Positions 1 through 8,394 of a stretch of 40,495 nt of DNA are shown here, piece by piece (the stretch's first letter is position 1; every line of letters starts with the position of its first letter). Origin of the DNA: Planctomycetota bacterium (GTDB lineage Bacteria; Planctomycetota; UBA1135; GCA-002686595); NCBI GenBank assembly GCA_027083445.1, contig JALWOP010000401.1, positions 1 to 40,495 on the forward strand, read 5' to 3'. The position numbers were made by a program, and so were the translations under genes. A model generated the notes under the pieces. The model was not told the DNA's origin and ran no database searches. It worked only from the letters and a program-made list of their open reading frames with translations.

Positions 1-35
1 CTCCCGAGCCCGCGGCGGCCGATGATCCGCGCGTC

Positions 36-839
36 TTGGCCCTACGCCGTTTGATCGGCATCGTCGACCGGCTCCGTGATCCGGACGGTTGCCCCTGGGA
101 CCGCAGCCAGACCGAACTGTCGATGGCACCCTGCGTCGTCGAGGAGGCTCACGAACTGGTCGAAGCGATCGAGGAGGGCGATGCCGAGGAGGAGGCGGCC
201 GAGGCCGGCGACGTGCTCCTCAACGTGCTCCTGATCTGTCGCATCGCCGAACAGGGGGGGCGCTACGACCTGACCCGGGCCGCACAGACCTGTTCGGACA
301 AGCTCATCCGTCGCCATCCCCACGTCTTCGGCGACCGCGAAGCGGCCGATGCACAGGCCGTGCTCTCCAACTGGGAGGCGATCAAGAAGAGCGAACGGGC
401 AGTGGAGAACAAGGATGCCAGCGCCCTGGCCGGAGTGCCCCGGGCCATGCCCGCCCTCCTGCGCGCCATGCGCATCAGCGCCAAGGCGGTCCGCGCCGGT
501 TTTCGCTGGAAGGATGTCGGTGGAGCACTCGACAAGGTGCGCGAGGAGATGCGCGAGCTGGTCGAGACCCTGCCCGAGGAGGCCCTGCGGAGCCAGGGAG
601 CGCCGACGCTCCCTTCGGAGAGTTGGGAGCGTATCGACCACGAACTCGGCGACCTCTTGATGTCCGCCGCTTTCCTGGCCAGCTATCTGGGGCGCGATCC
701 CGAGGGCCTTTGCCGTCGCGCGACCCTGCGCTTCGAGCGTCGCTTCCGCGCCATGGAGGCCGATCTGGGAGGGGAGCTTCAGCGTCCCCTGGAGGAACTC
801 GAACGGGCCTGGTGCCGGGTCAAGGAGCAACACGCGTGA
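36..839 (+). CDS. mazG: MazG-family nucleoside triphosphate pyrophosphohydrolase
   Basis: All-alpha NTP pyrophosphohydrolase, which hydrolyses (d)NTPs to NMP and pyrophosphate in the cytoplasm (house-cleaning of abnormal nucleotides; known for the family). The sequence opens with the family signature RLRDPDGCPWDRSQT, then the metal-binding helix pair VVEEAHELVEAIEEGD and AEAGDVLLNVL, then the marker KLIRRHPHVFGD. A second MazG repeat follows in the C-terminal half (VREEMRELVE, then HELGDLLMSAAFLASYLG), so this is the full-length two-domain form of about 267 residues. I use the TTG at 36 because it places the start a few residues before the conserved block. The frame stays open to the left edge, so a start outside the window is possible. 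The stop is TGA and overlaps the GTG start of the next gene. Confidence 0.9.
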   Translation: MALRRLIGIVDRLRDPDGCPWDRSQTELSMAPCVVEEAHELVEAIEEGDAEEEAAEAGDVLLNVLLICRIAEQGGRYDLTRAAQTCSDKLIRRHPHVFGDREAADAQAVLSNWEAIKKSERAVENKDASALAGVPRAMPALLRAMRISAKAVRAGFRWKDVGGALDKVREEMRELVETLPEEALRSQGAPTLPSESWERIDHELGDLLMSAAFLASYLGRDPEGLCRRATLRFERRFRAMEADLGGELQRPLEELERAWCRVKEQHA

Positions 840-1627
840 ATGTCGTCCTCTCCCTCTGCTTGATCACCCTGCTCGGAGCGCCCGAGACGGGCAATGACTA
901 CGAAGCCCTGGTCCTGCCCTATGCGGCCCATGGCCTGGCCGATTGGGCTTCCACCCCAGAGCGGCCACGGCCGGTGATCAACGTCACTTTCGACGGCGTT
1001 CTGCACGCCTCGGGTCGCGTCCTGGAAGGCATGGAGCACTTGCAGGCCTTCTTGGCGGCGACCCTGCAGCACTCGCCCGACGCGCCGCTCCTCCTGCGGG
1101 TGGACCTGGTCGGCGAATTCTCGCCTGTTTTGAAGCTCTTCACGGCCGCACGCACCGCCGGATTCGAGGAGGTCCACCTGGCGGTGGGGGACATACGTCA
1201 TCCGCGCCTCGACGAGGACGGGAGCCTGCTCCCCTGCGCGGAGCCGGTGCACTACCTTCCCCTGCCTGCTGACGAGGATTGGGAGGAGGGTGAGGGGGTT
1301 CCTCCGCCCGGGTGCCTCCGCGTGCGCGTCGAGACTCCCGGCCGCAAGTTGGAGGCCACCCACGCGAGCGACGAGCCCTGGAAGGGGGTGGCCGGGACCC
1401 GCTTCCGCTGGGATCTGACCCAGCGCGAGGTGAGCTACCGCATCGGTGGCTTCGAGACCCGTGATCGCCGGGCCCTCCTCACCCGCCTGAACGGGATGGG
1501 CAAGCTCCTGCGCGCCAGCGGGGTGGAGCTCGACCTCGGGCCCGGGGTCACCGTGGCCGAGGCGGTCTTCGTGCTCGACACTCTGCGCGGCCTGGGGGTA
1601 GAGCATCAGCGTTTCGTGTCCGAATAG
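836..1627 (+). CDS. Secreted ExbD-like domain protein
   Basis: Unnamed protein of 263 residues. The GTG start overlaps the mazG stop (GTGA), which suggests translational coupling. A short hydrophobic N-terminus (NVVLSLCLITLLGA) looks like a signal peptide or anchor. Residues about 45-120 follow the ExbD/TolR periplasmic-domain pattern: a beta strand (VINVTFDGVLHASG), a helix, then LLLRVDLVGEFSPVLKLFTAARTAGFEEVHLAV, which mirrors the strand-helix-strand 'R-D-x-x-x-x-x-x-V-x-x-x-x-A-R-x-A-G' element of ExbD. A second such block may lie at the C-terminus (RALLTRLNGMGKLLRASG onward). No partner ExbB or TonB lies nearby, so a role in energy transduction is not supported. The function is unknown; the fold assignment comes from pattern only. 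Confidence 0.6.
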   Translation: MNVVLSLCLITLLGAPETGNDYEALVLPYAAHGLADWASTPERPRPVINVTFDGVLHASGRVLEGMEHLQAFLAATLQHSPDAPLLLRVDLVGEFSPVLKLFTAARTAGFEEVHLAVGDIRHPRLDEDGSLLPCAEPVHYLPLPADEDWEEGEGVPPPGCLRVRVETPGRKLEATHASDEPWKGVAGTRFRWDLTQREVSYRIGGFETRDRRALLTRLNGMGKLLRASGVELDLGPGVTVAEAVFVLDTLRGLGVEHQRFVSE

Positions 1628-1664
1628 ACCGACCTCTCGAGCGGGTCGACCCGCGAGGTATGAC

Positions 1665-3191
1665 ATGACAATCGCGCAAGATTGCGGTGGAGACATCGCT
1701 GTGGAGCCGGCGCCGGAAACGGGCCGTCATTCCGAACTCGTGGCCGAGATGGACTGGGTCCAGCGGCTCGCCCGCAGGCTGCTCGGTGGGAACCCCGGGG
1801 CCGAGGATGCCTCCCAGGAGGCTCTCACCCTGGCCCTGGCCAGTGCCGGGGGACGACCGCGGCGGGGCCGCACCCTGCGTGCCTTTCTCGCTACCACGAC
1901 CCGTCGTGTGGTGCGTGACGAGCGGCGGGCCGAGCGGAGGCGGCAGCGCCGGCAGGCCGAGGTCGCCCGGCCCGAGGCCGGCGAGTCGACGCTCGAGGGC
2001 TTGGAACAGGCTTCGTGCGCCCAGGCCCTCGCCCGTGCGGTCGAGGCGTTGGACGAGCCCTATCGCTCCACCGTGCGCCTGCGCTATCTGGAACAGTGCA
2101 GCGTAGCCGTCATCGCCGAGCGCCTCGCAATCTCCCCCGCGACGGTGCGCAAGCGCCTCTCACGGGGGCTAGCCATGCTGCGCGCCCGCCTAGGCGCGGA
2201 TTGGCGCGAGCGCAACGCCGCCTTCGGGGTGTTGCCGCTCGGGACGCGTTGGGTTCACCAGAGGACGGCTGCGGTTCTGGCCGCCGGCCTCCTGGGGGGA
2301 TGGTTCCTGCTCGATCGCGTAGCCCCGGAGCCGGCCGGGGACGGCAGGGGGAGTGCGCCTCGGATCGCCGCGCTGGTGGCGCCCACCTTCTCGGGCGGCG
2401 ACGGGAAGGCCGCTCGAACCGCGCTGGTGCTCGCCGCGCAACCCTCGTCCCCGGGTGACTCCCGCGCCGATGCGGAGGGTCCCGGAACAACGATGCCTCC
2501 CCTCGCTGCCTCCCTTCCGAAAGGCGATCCAGGCGACTACGCCCTCCTGGCAGCCGCCTTCGCCACCCTGCACCAGGTGAGCCGCCTGGGAGAGGAGGTC
2601 TGCCGCAGCGCACAGGAGCAGCAGCAACTGGACTGCGCCGTTTGCCACGGGCCGGATCGCTTGGGAAGTGAGGAGCTGCCCGACGAGGGTTTCGTCCGGC
2701 TCGTCTTTGACGATGGGAGTCCGCGTGCCGAAGGCCAGGTGCTGCACGGGAAGCGTAGCGGTAGCTGGACCGAGTGGTATCCCGGCGGGATTCTGGCCGG
2801 GCGAGGTGAGTACTTCGACGGGGATCGCAACGGTCCCTGGGAACTCTACACACCGGCAGGGGACCTGCGTGCCCGAGGCGAATACCTCTACGGTAAGCGT
2901 GAGGGTGAGTGGATCGAGTACGACTCGAGCGGGGCCGTGGTCGAGCGCTCCTCTTGGCGGGCCGGCAAGCGGCACGGTTGGACTCGGCGTTTCGTTCCTG
3001 GAACGGCCCTCCTTTCGAGCGAGGTCCAGTGGTATGCGGGCGAGCGCGAGGGTTTGGCTCGGACCTTCCATGCTGATGGTTCTTTGGCCGGCGAAGGGCG
3101 CTATCGGCGGGATATCCCTGTTCCGGGGAGCTGGCGTTTCTGGGACGCCCGCGGCGCGCTGGTCGCCTCTCGCATCGAGACGATCGAGTAG
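1665..3191 (+). CDS. ECF sigma factor fused to TM segment, CxxCH motif and MORN repeats
   Basis: A 508-residue fusion. Residues about 25-95 are sigma-70 region 2 (LVAEMDWVQRLARRLLGG, EDASQEAL). Residues 120-175 are region 4, with the helix-turn-helix SVAVIAERLAISPATVRKRL. A hydrophobic segment at 201-218 (TAAVLAAGLLGGWFLLDR) follows, then a low-complexity linker. A CAVCH motif (324-328) comes next, with another Cys at 313. MORN/YwqK-type repeats fill about 345-500 (repeated G-x-W-x-E-[WY]-x-x-G). The arrangement predicts a sigma factor tethered to the inner membrane with a periplasmic sensor-like tail. CxxCH can bind haem c or a metal; that is inference. ATG 1665 has GAGG six bases upstream. 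No separate anti-sigma gene is adjacent, so the tail may do the regulating itself. Confidence 0.85.
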   Translation: MTIAQDCGGDIAVEPAPETGRHSELVAEMDWVQRLARRLLGGNPGAEDASQEALTLALASAGGRPRRGRTLRAFLATTTRRVVRDERRAERRRQRRQAEVARPEAGESTLEGLEQASCAQALARAVEALDEPYRSTVRLRYLEQCSVAVIAERLAISPATVRKRLSRGLAMLRARLGADWRERNAAFGVLPLGTRWVHQRTAAVLAAGLLGGWFLLDRVAPEPAGDGRGSAPRIAALVAPTFSGGDGKAARTALVLAAQPSSPGDSRADAEGPGTTMPPLAASLPKGDPGDYALLAAAFATLHQVSRLGEEVCRSAQEQQQLDCAVCHGPDRLGSEELPDEGFVRLVFDDGSPRAEGQVLHGKRSGSWTEWYPGGILAGRGEYFDGDRNGPWELYTPAGDLRARGEYLYGKREGEWIEYDSSGAVVERSSWRAGKRHGWTRRFVPGTALLSSEVQWYAGEREGLARTFHADGSLAGEGRYRRDIPVPGSWRFWDARGALVASRIETIE

Positions 3192-3242
3192 GCTTTCCGA
3201 CCCCGGACCGAAGAGCAGGGAATACTTGGGGCGCAGGGCCCC

Positions 3243-4412
3243 ATGTCTTCCCGATCCACACTCTCTTCCCGATCCATACTGCGGACGACCGCGCCGCGCC
3301 CGCTGCCCTTCGACCAGGAGCAGCGCTACCGGTTGATCGGTGCGCTCATCGAGCGCCGCCGGAGGGCTGATGAGGGTCTGCGCGTCCTCGATGTCGGTGG
3401 GAGGACTGGAGTTCTGGCGGACTACCTGGGGGAGAGGGATGAGCTCGTTCTCGTCGATCCCCAGCCATCCCAAGCCCCCCGTCTCGTTTTGGGTTCGGGC
3501 TGTGCCCTGCCTTTCCAGGACGAGAGCTTCGATGTCGTCGTTGCGGCGGACACCCTAGAGCACATTCCCGGTGAAGAGCGGCAGGCCTTCGTAGGTGAGT
3601 GTCTGCGCGTGGCACGGGGCTGGGTGGTCCTGGCCGGGCCCTACCACCATCCACGGGTCGAAGAGGCCGAAGAGCGCCTGGCCGAGTTCGTGCGCGAGCG
3701 CCTGGGTCGCCCGCACCGGTATCTCGAAGAGCATCGCGCGCTGGGTCTCCCGGATCGCGGGCGGGTCGCAGCCTGGTGCCGAGCGGCGGGAGCCCACAGC
3801 GTGTGCTCCCTCGGCCATGGGAATCTGGAGCGCTGGCTGGGCCTGATGTGCCTGGCGCTCCTGCTCGATCGTGATCCAGCGACGAGGGGGGCGGCCGAGA
3901 GGCTGCACCGCTTCTACAACCTGGCGCTGCTTCCCGAGGACAACCAAGGAGAGGTCTATCGCCACGTGCTCCTGGCCGTGAAGGGGGAGGAGGCACCCAC
4001 GGAGTTGAATGACCTCCTCGCACCGCGGGAGGTGGAACCGGAGGCGCAGCAGGCTGTGCTGCACGCTTTGGAGGAGCTGCGGCGCTTCGATCAGACCCGT
4101 CATGTGCTGCACGCCGAGCGTGCGCGCCTGGAGGGGGAGATTGCCCGGCGCGACCAGGATCTGGAAGGCCACCGCCTGGCCCTGGCCGAGGCGCGCGGAG
4201 AGCTCGATCGGCACCGCAGGGCTCTGGGCACCCTCCGAGAGGATCTCGAAGGCCACCGCCTGGCCCTGGCTGCAGCTCGGAGTGAAAACCAGCTCTTGCA
4301 TTCGGAGCTGGAGCAGGTCCGGGACGATGCGCGCCGAATCCAGGCCGAACTCTTGCGCAAAACCCGGCTACGGAGACGATTCTGGGCCCTCCTCGGCCGC
4401 CGTGCCGGATAG
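3243..4412 (+). CDS. SAM-dependent methyltransferase with C-terminal coiled coil (copy 1)
   Basis: Class I SAM methyltransferase (Methyltransf_11 type), 389 residues. Motif I is VLDVGGRTGVLADYL (about 48-62). The acidic motif follows (LVLVDP), then SFDVVVAADTLEHIP, typical of the family. From about residue 275 the protein becomes a charged heptad coiled coil built on an L-x-x-H-R-x-A-L unit, and it ends in a basic tail (RLRRRFWALLGRRAG). Such tails are common in methyltransferases linked to cell-surface glycan assembly and may serve as a chain-length ruler or anchor (inference). It sits 10 bp upstream of a paralog with the same layout. Homology with that paralog starts at PLPFDQEQRYRLIG (about residue 20), so a start slightly downstream of the ATG at 3243 is possible. 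The acceptor is unknown. Confidence 0.82.
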   Translation: MSSRSTLSSRSILRTTAPRPLPFDQEQRYRLIGALIERRRRADEGLRVLDVGGRTGVLADYLGERDELVLVDPQPSQAPRLVLGSGCALPFQDESFDVVVAADTLEHIPGEERQAFVGECLRVARGWVVLAGPYHHPRVEEAEERLAEFVRERLGRPHRYLEEHRALGLPDRGRVAAWCRAAGAHSVCSLGHGNLERWLGLMCLALLLDRDPATRGAAERLHRFYNLALLPEDNQGEVYRHVLLAVKGEEAPTELNDLLAPREVEPEAQQAVLHALEELRRFDQTRHVLHAERARLEGEIARRDQDLEGHRLALAEARGELDRHRRALGTLREDLEGHRLALAAARSENQLLHSELEQVRDDARRIQAELLRKTRLRRRFWALLGRRAG

Positions 4413-4422
4413 TAGAGCACCC

Positions 4423-5691
4423 ATGAGCGACTCCGTTCCCCCCACCCCCTTCGACCAGGAGCAGCGCTATCGGCTGATCGGCGAGCTCTTGCGTGCCGTG
4501 CGTGGGGACGGCCCGCCCCTGTTCATCCTCGATATCGGGGGGCGTACCGGAGTTCTGCGGCGCTACCTGGCCGATGACGACCGCGTCATCCTGGCGGATG
4601 TCGAAGAGTCCGAGGAGGCGGATCTGGTGCTCGCCAGCGGCTCCGCCCTGCCCTTCGTCGATCGGACCTTCGATGCGGTGGTGGCGGCGGACACCCTCGA
4701 GCACGTCCCGCCGGAGTTTCGCGAAGCCTTCGTGCGGGAGGCCTGCCGCGTGACTCGCGGGGTGACGGTGCTTGCCGGGCCCTACTACCACCCGAGGGTC
4801 GCTGAAGCGGAGCAGCGTCTGGCGGAGTTTGTCCGCTCGCGCATCGGAGAGCCGCACCGCTACCTGGAGGAGCACCTGGCCCTCGGCCTTCCCGATCGGG
4901 AAGCGGTCGAGCGTTGGGCTTTGGAGAGCGGTGCGCACGAGGTGCGCGCCCTGGGGCACGGCAACCTGGAACGCTGGCTGGGGCTGATGGCGATCGCCCT
5001 CCTGCTCGACGACGACCCGGCCACGCGGGACCTCGCCGGCCGCTTCCACTCCTTCTACAACCTTTCCCTGCTCCCCGAGGACCGCAGCGGCCAGGTCTAC
5101 CGCCACGTCGTCGTCGCGGTCATGGGTGAGGCTCTCCCCGAGCGGGTCGAACAGGTCTTCGCTCCCCGAGAGCTGTCCGCCAAGAGCGGCGCTGCCGTGC
5201 TGCACGCGCTCGACCACCTGGCCGCCTTCGATCATGCCCGAGACCTCTTCGAGGCGGAACGCAACCGACTCGAGGAGGAACTCGCCAGGCGCAGCGAAGA
5301 CCTGGCCCAGCACAAGATCTCCCTGCATGAAGCCGAGGAAGACCTGGCTCAGCACAAGGTCGCCCTGGCCGATGCCCAGCGACAGCTCGCCGAACACAAA
5401 AAAGCCCTGCGGGACGCCGTGGCGGATCTGCGTGGACACGCCGAGACCTTGACCCGCGTGCGGGACGAACTCGCGAATCACCAGGCCGGGCTGGTCGAAG
5501 CGCGTGATTCTCTCGAAGCCGCCTATGCCGAGATCGATGCTCGGGGCAAGGCGATCGAAGAGGCGCGGGCCGAGGCCCATGCGATCCACGAGAACTACCA
5601 GGCCCTGCTGGCGGAAACCGCCCGCTACCGGAAGGTGATGGGCTTCTTCAGGCGCATGCTGAGAAGGGCGCCCCAAGCGGGAGAGCAGTGA
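4423..5691 (+). CDS. SAM-dependent methyltransferase with C-terminal coiled coil (copy 2)
   Basis: Paralog of the preceding gene, 422 residues. The two share PFDQEQRYRLIG at the start, then ILDIGGRTGVLRRYL (SAM-binding motif I), FDAVVAADTLEHVP, a PHRYLEEH block and a GHGNLERWLGLM block, so this is a tandem duplication that has diverged. The coiled coil (about residues 275-410) is longer than in copy 1. It carries regular L-x-x-H-K-x-x-L-x-[DE]-A repeats and ends in a basic segment (YRKVMGFFRRMLRRAP). ATG 4423 follows the stop of copy 1 by 10 bp, so the two are co-transcribed. Divergence in the linker and coil suggests different partners or acceptors. The substrate cannot be read from the sequence; surface glycan genes nearby point to polysaccharide modification. 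Confidence 0.85.
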   Translation: MSDSVPPTPFDQEQRYRLIGELLRAVRGDGPPLFILDIGGRTGVLRRYLADDDRVILADVEESEEADLVLASGSALPFVDRTFDAVVAADTLEHVPPEFREAFVREACRVTRGVTVLAGPYYHPRVAEAEQRLAEFVRSRIGEPHRYLEEHLALGLPDREAVERWALESGAHEVRALGHGNLERWLGLMAIALLLDDDPATRDLAGRFHSFYNLSLLPEDRSGQVYRHVVVAVMGEALPERVEQVFAPRELSAKSGAAVLHALDHLAAFDHARDLFEAERNRLEEELARRSEDLAQHKISLHEAEEDLAQHKVALADAQRQLAEHKKALRDAVADLRGHAETLTRVRDELANHQAGLVEARDSLEAAYAEIDARGKAIEEARAEAHAIHENYQALLAETARYRKVMGFFRRMLRRAPQAGEQ

Positions 5692-5697
5692 GGAGGG

Positions 5698-6315
5698 TCA
5701 GGCGCCTTCGCCTGCCATCAGGATCGGGAGCCCTGCGAGGAGATAACCGACGATCGTGGCCAGGTGCCAGCGTGGATGTAGGTCTTCGTGGGGAAAGAGC
5801 AGTGCCGTGGCTCCCCCGTAGACCGCCAGGGCGGCGAAGGTCGAGAGCATGGGCAGGCTGAAGAGCGGCCCACCATAGTCGAGGGTCGGTACGACCGTGG
5901 AGGCCATGGCGATGTAGATTCCCATGACCACTCCCCGCCGGGCCTTCGCACCCCGCAGGAAGCGATAGCCGATCCCTGTCAGGGTCAGGGCCCACAGGAT
6001 GGCGAGCATGGGCCGCACACGGGAGAGCTGGATCGCGGGCAGAACCTGCATGTGCAGCGTGCCGGTACCGGCGACGAGTAGGTGGATTCCCAGGTGATCG
6101 AGCTTGTTCATCGCCTCTTCCAGGCGTGGGCCGTTCACGCTGTGAAAGAGTGTCGAGAAACTGAACATCGCCAGGCCCAGCCCCAGGTAGGTCGCGAGCC
6201 CGCCCCACCACGGGGGTAGAGGGAGCACGAGCAGGCGGTAGACGGCCGGGATCAGGCCGAGGGCGAGGGCGACGATGACCGCCGGCACGAGATGCGTGCG
6301 CTGATTGGCACTCAC
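5698..6315 (-). CDS. PAQR / haemolysin III family membrane protein
   Basis: Integral membrane protein of 205 residues, mostly hydrophobic, with about seven predicted helices. It shows the three PAQR/Hly-III signatures: FSTLFHSV in the second helix, LDHLGIHLLVAGTGT in the third, and HPRWHLATIVGYLLAGL in the last. The conserved S, H, D and H residues form a metal site in the family, which is thought to include lipid hydrolases (ceramidase-like); the bacterial role is not settled. I choose the GTG at 6315 because it gives the usual length; the frame is open a further 30 residues upstream but these are charged and proline-rich. The gene is convergent with the methyltransferases (6-bp gap) and divergent from asnB. 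Confidence 0.82.
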   Translation of the reverse strand: MSANQRTHLVPAVIVALALGLIPAVYRLLVLPLPPWWGGLATYLGLGLAMFSFSTLFHSVNGPRLEEAMNKLDHLGIHLLVAGTGTLHMQVLPAIQLSRVRPMLAILWALTLTGIGYRFLRGAKARRGVVMGIYIAMASTVVPTLDYGGPLFSLPMLSTFAALAVYGGATALLFPHEDLHPRWHLATIVGYLLAGLPILMAGEGA

Positions 6316-6409
6316 CCATGAATGCTGGGCGGGAGGATGCCGGGGGTCAAGGATTCTCTCGCCGCGAGCTCGCCTCCGCACCGGAGGCGGAGGCATCTTT
6401 TCCAAAGCG

Positions 6410-6436
6410 CAAGCCTCTTCCGTTCAAGCCTCTTCC
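6410..6436. repeat. 12-bp direct repeat upstream of asnB
   Basis: CAAGCCTCTTCC occurs at 6410-6421 and again at 6425-6436, a 15-base period, in the 153-bp divergent region between the PAQR gene and asnB. It could be an operator or leader element for asnB. No clear sigma-70 boxes were recognised. Confidence 0.45.
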
Positions 6437-6468
6437 CAAGGGAGGCGATACTCTGCGGGACCCCTCCC

Positions 6469-8394
6469 ATGTGCGGCATCTCCGGCATCTTCTTCCTGGA
6501 CGAACCCTCCCCGATCGACCGTGCGCTCCTGGAGCGTATGAATGATCGGCTGTCGCACCGCGGACCCGACGGGTCAGGACTCTTCTTCGATCCGGGTGTC
6601 GGTTTGGGCCATCGGCGCCTCTCGATCATCGACCTGTCGACCGGCGCCCAGCCCCTGGCCAACGAGGACGATTCGGTCTGGGTCACCTTCAACGGCGAGA
6701 TCTACAACTTCGCCGCCCTGCGAAGTGACCTCGAGGCCGCCGGCCACGTCTTCCGCACCCATTCCGACACCGAGGTCATCGTGCATGCCTGGGAGGAGTG
6801 GGGCGAGGCCTGCGTCGAGCGTTTCAACGGCATGTTCGTCTTTGCCCTCTGGGATCGGGGGGCGGGGACGCTCTTGCTAGCTCGGGATCGGCTGGGCATC
6901 AAACCCCTCTACTGGGCGATTACGGAGAAGCGCGAGCTGATCTTCGCTTCCGAGCTGAAAGCGCTTCTCGCTCATCCGAACCTCGGGCGCGAGCTCGATG
7001 AACGCGCCATCGTCGACTATCTGGCCCTGGGGTACATTCCCGAACCACGCACGATCTTCCGGAGCGTGCACAAGCTCGAGCCCGGGCATCTCGTCCGGGT
7101 GCGGCGCGGAGCAGAGCCCCAGCCTCGTCCGTACTGGAGCCTCACGCCGACCCAGGGATTGCGCGGCCTCTCCGAGGGGCAGCTTCAAGAGCGCTTGCGC
7201 GAGGTGATCGACGGTGCAGTCGGTCTGCGCATGATCGCGGACGTGCCCCTGGGGGCCTTCCTCTCCGGTGGCGTCGATTCGAGTGCGGTGGTGGCTTTCA
7301 TGGCCGGACGCTCCGAAGCCCCGGTCAAGACCTGCTCGATCCGTTTCGATGATCCGGCCTTCAACGAGAACGAGTTCGCCCGCATGGTCGCCGATCGGTA
7401 TCACACCGATCACCGCGTCGAAGAGGTCACCGTCAGCGACTTCGGGCTGCTCGATACGTTGGTCGGTGTCTATGACGAGCCCTACGCGGACAGTTCCGCC
7501 ATTCCGACCTATCGAGTCTGCGAGCTGGCACGCAAGCAGGTGACCGTCGCGCTCTCCGGCGATGGGGGGGATGAACTCTTCGCGGGGTACCGTCGCTACC
7601 CCTTCCATCTGCACGAGGAGCGCATCCGCGGCTTCCTGCCGGGGGGGCTGCGCTCGAGTCTTTTCGGTGCTCTGGGGCGCATCTACCCGGGAATGGCTTG
7701 GGCACCACGCTTCCTGCGAGCGAAGTCGACCCTGCTCGCGCTGGCCAAGTCGAGTGCCGAGGGGTACTTCGACAGCGTCTCCATCCTGCCGCCGGAGTTG
7801 CACCAGGCACTCTATACGGAGCGCTTCCGCCGTTCCCTCGACGGCTATCGGCCCCAGGACCTGATTCGACGTCACTACGAGGCCGCACCGGTCGGGGATG
7901 CCCTCTCCCGGGCCCAGTACACCGACATCAAGACCTACCTGGTGGGCGATATCCTGACCAAGGTCGATCGGGCCAGCATGGCGCACAGCCTGGAGGTACG
8001 CGTTCCCCTGCTCGACCACCGTTTGGTGGAGTTCGCCCTGGGGGTCGACCCCGATCGACGTCTGCGCGGCGGCGAGGGTAAGGCCATCCTGAAGAGTGCA
8101 CTCGAGCCGCTTCTGCCTCGGGATGTGCTCTACAGGAAGAAGATGGGTTTCAGCGTTCCGCTTGGGGCGTGGATCGCAGGGCCCCTACGGGATCGCGTCG
8201 AGGCTGCGCTGCGGAGCGAGCGCCTGCGCTCCCTCGATGTTTTCGATGCCGGAGTACTGGAAAACCTGGTCCAGGCCCACTGCGCAGGCCGGCGCGACTA
8301 CGCTCCGACCCTCTGGGCTCTCTTGATGTTCGAGGGCTTCTTGCAGTCGCTGGAAGCCGACGCACCGCCGCGGTGTGAGCGGCTTGGGGCATGA
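6469..8394 (+). CDS. asnB: Glutamine-hydrolysing asparagine synthase-type amidotransferase
   Basis: 641-residue AsnB-family enzyme. The ATG at 6469 is chosen because it puts the nucleophile at Cys2 (MCGISGIFF), exposed after Met removal. The N-terminal Ntn glutaminase domain has HRGPDGSG, NGEIYNF and SDTEVI. The synthetase domain carries the PP-loop ATP site LSGGVDSSAVV (about 266-274) and SGDGGDELFAGYRRY. The family makes asparagine, but polysaccharide loci use paralogs such as WbpS to amidate sugar uronic acids. A GT4 gene overlaps its stop by four bases, and WbpP-like and TviB-like genes follow, so amidation of a GalNAcA-type sugar is a fair alternative (inference). True asparagine synthesis cannot be excluded. 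Confidence 0.92.
   Translation: MCGISGIFFLDEPSPIDRALLERMNDRLSHRGPDGSGLFFDPGVGLGHRRLSIIDLSTGAQPLANEDDSVWVTFNGEIYNFAALRSDLEAAGHVFRTHSDTEVIVHAWEEWGEACVERFNGMFVFALWDRGAGTLLLARDRLGIKPLYWAITEKRELIFASELKALLAHPNLGRELDERAIVDYLALGYIPEPRTIFRSVHKLEPGHLVRVRRGAEPQPRPYWSLTPTQGLRGLSEGQLQERLREVIDGAVGLRMIADVPLGAFLSGGVDSSAVVAFMAGRSEAPVKTCSIRFDDPAFNENEFARMVADRYHTDHRVEEVTVSDFGLLDTLVGVYDEPYADSSAIPTYRVCELARKQVTVALSGDGGDELFAGYRRYPFHLHEERIRGFLPGGLRSSLFGALGRIYPGMAWAPRFLRAKSTLLALAKSSAEGYFDSVSILPPELHQALYTERFRRSLDGYRPQDLIRRHYEAAPVGDALSRAQYTDIKTYLVGDILTKVDRASMAHSLEVRVPLLDHRLVEFALGVDPDRRLRGGEGKAILKSALEPLLPRDVLYRKKMGFSVPLGAWIAGPLRDRVEAALRSERLRSLDVFDAGVLENLVQAHCAGRRDYAPTLWALLMFEGFLQSLEADAPPRCERLGA

Noticed and set aside
2110-3473. 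Two overlapping minus-strand frames opposite the sigma/MORN gene
   Set aside because: The plus frame has sigma-70 regions and MORN repeats; the minus translations are Arg/Pro-rich and lack motifs.
3346-5676. Long minus-strand open frame opposite the two methyltransferases
   Set aside because: It is a shadow of high-GC coding on the plus strand; the plus-strand frames hold clear SAM motifs and the minus product has no recognisable motif.
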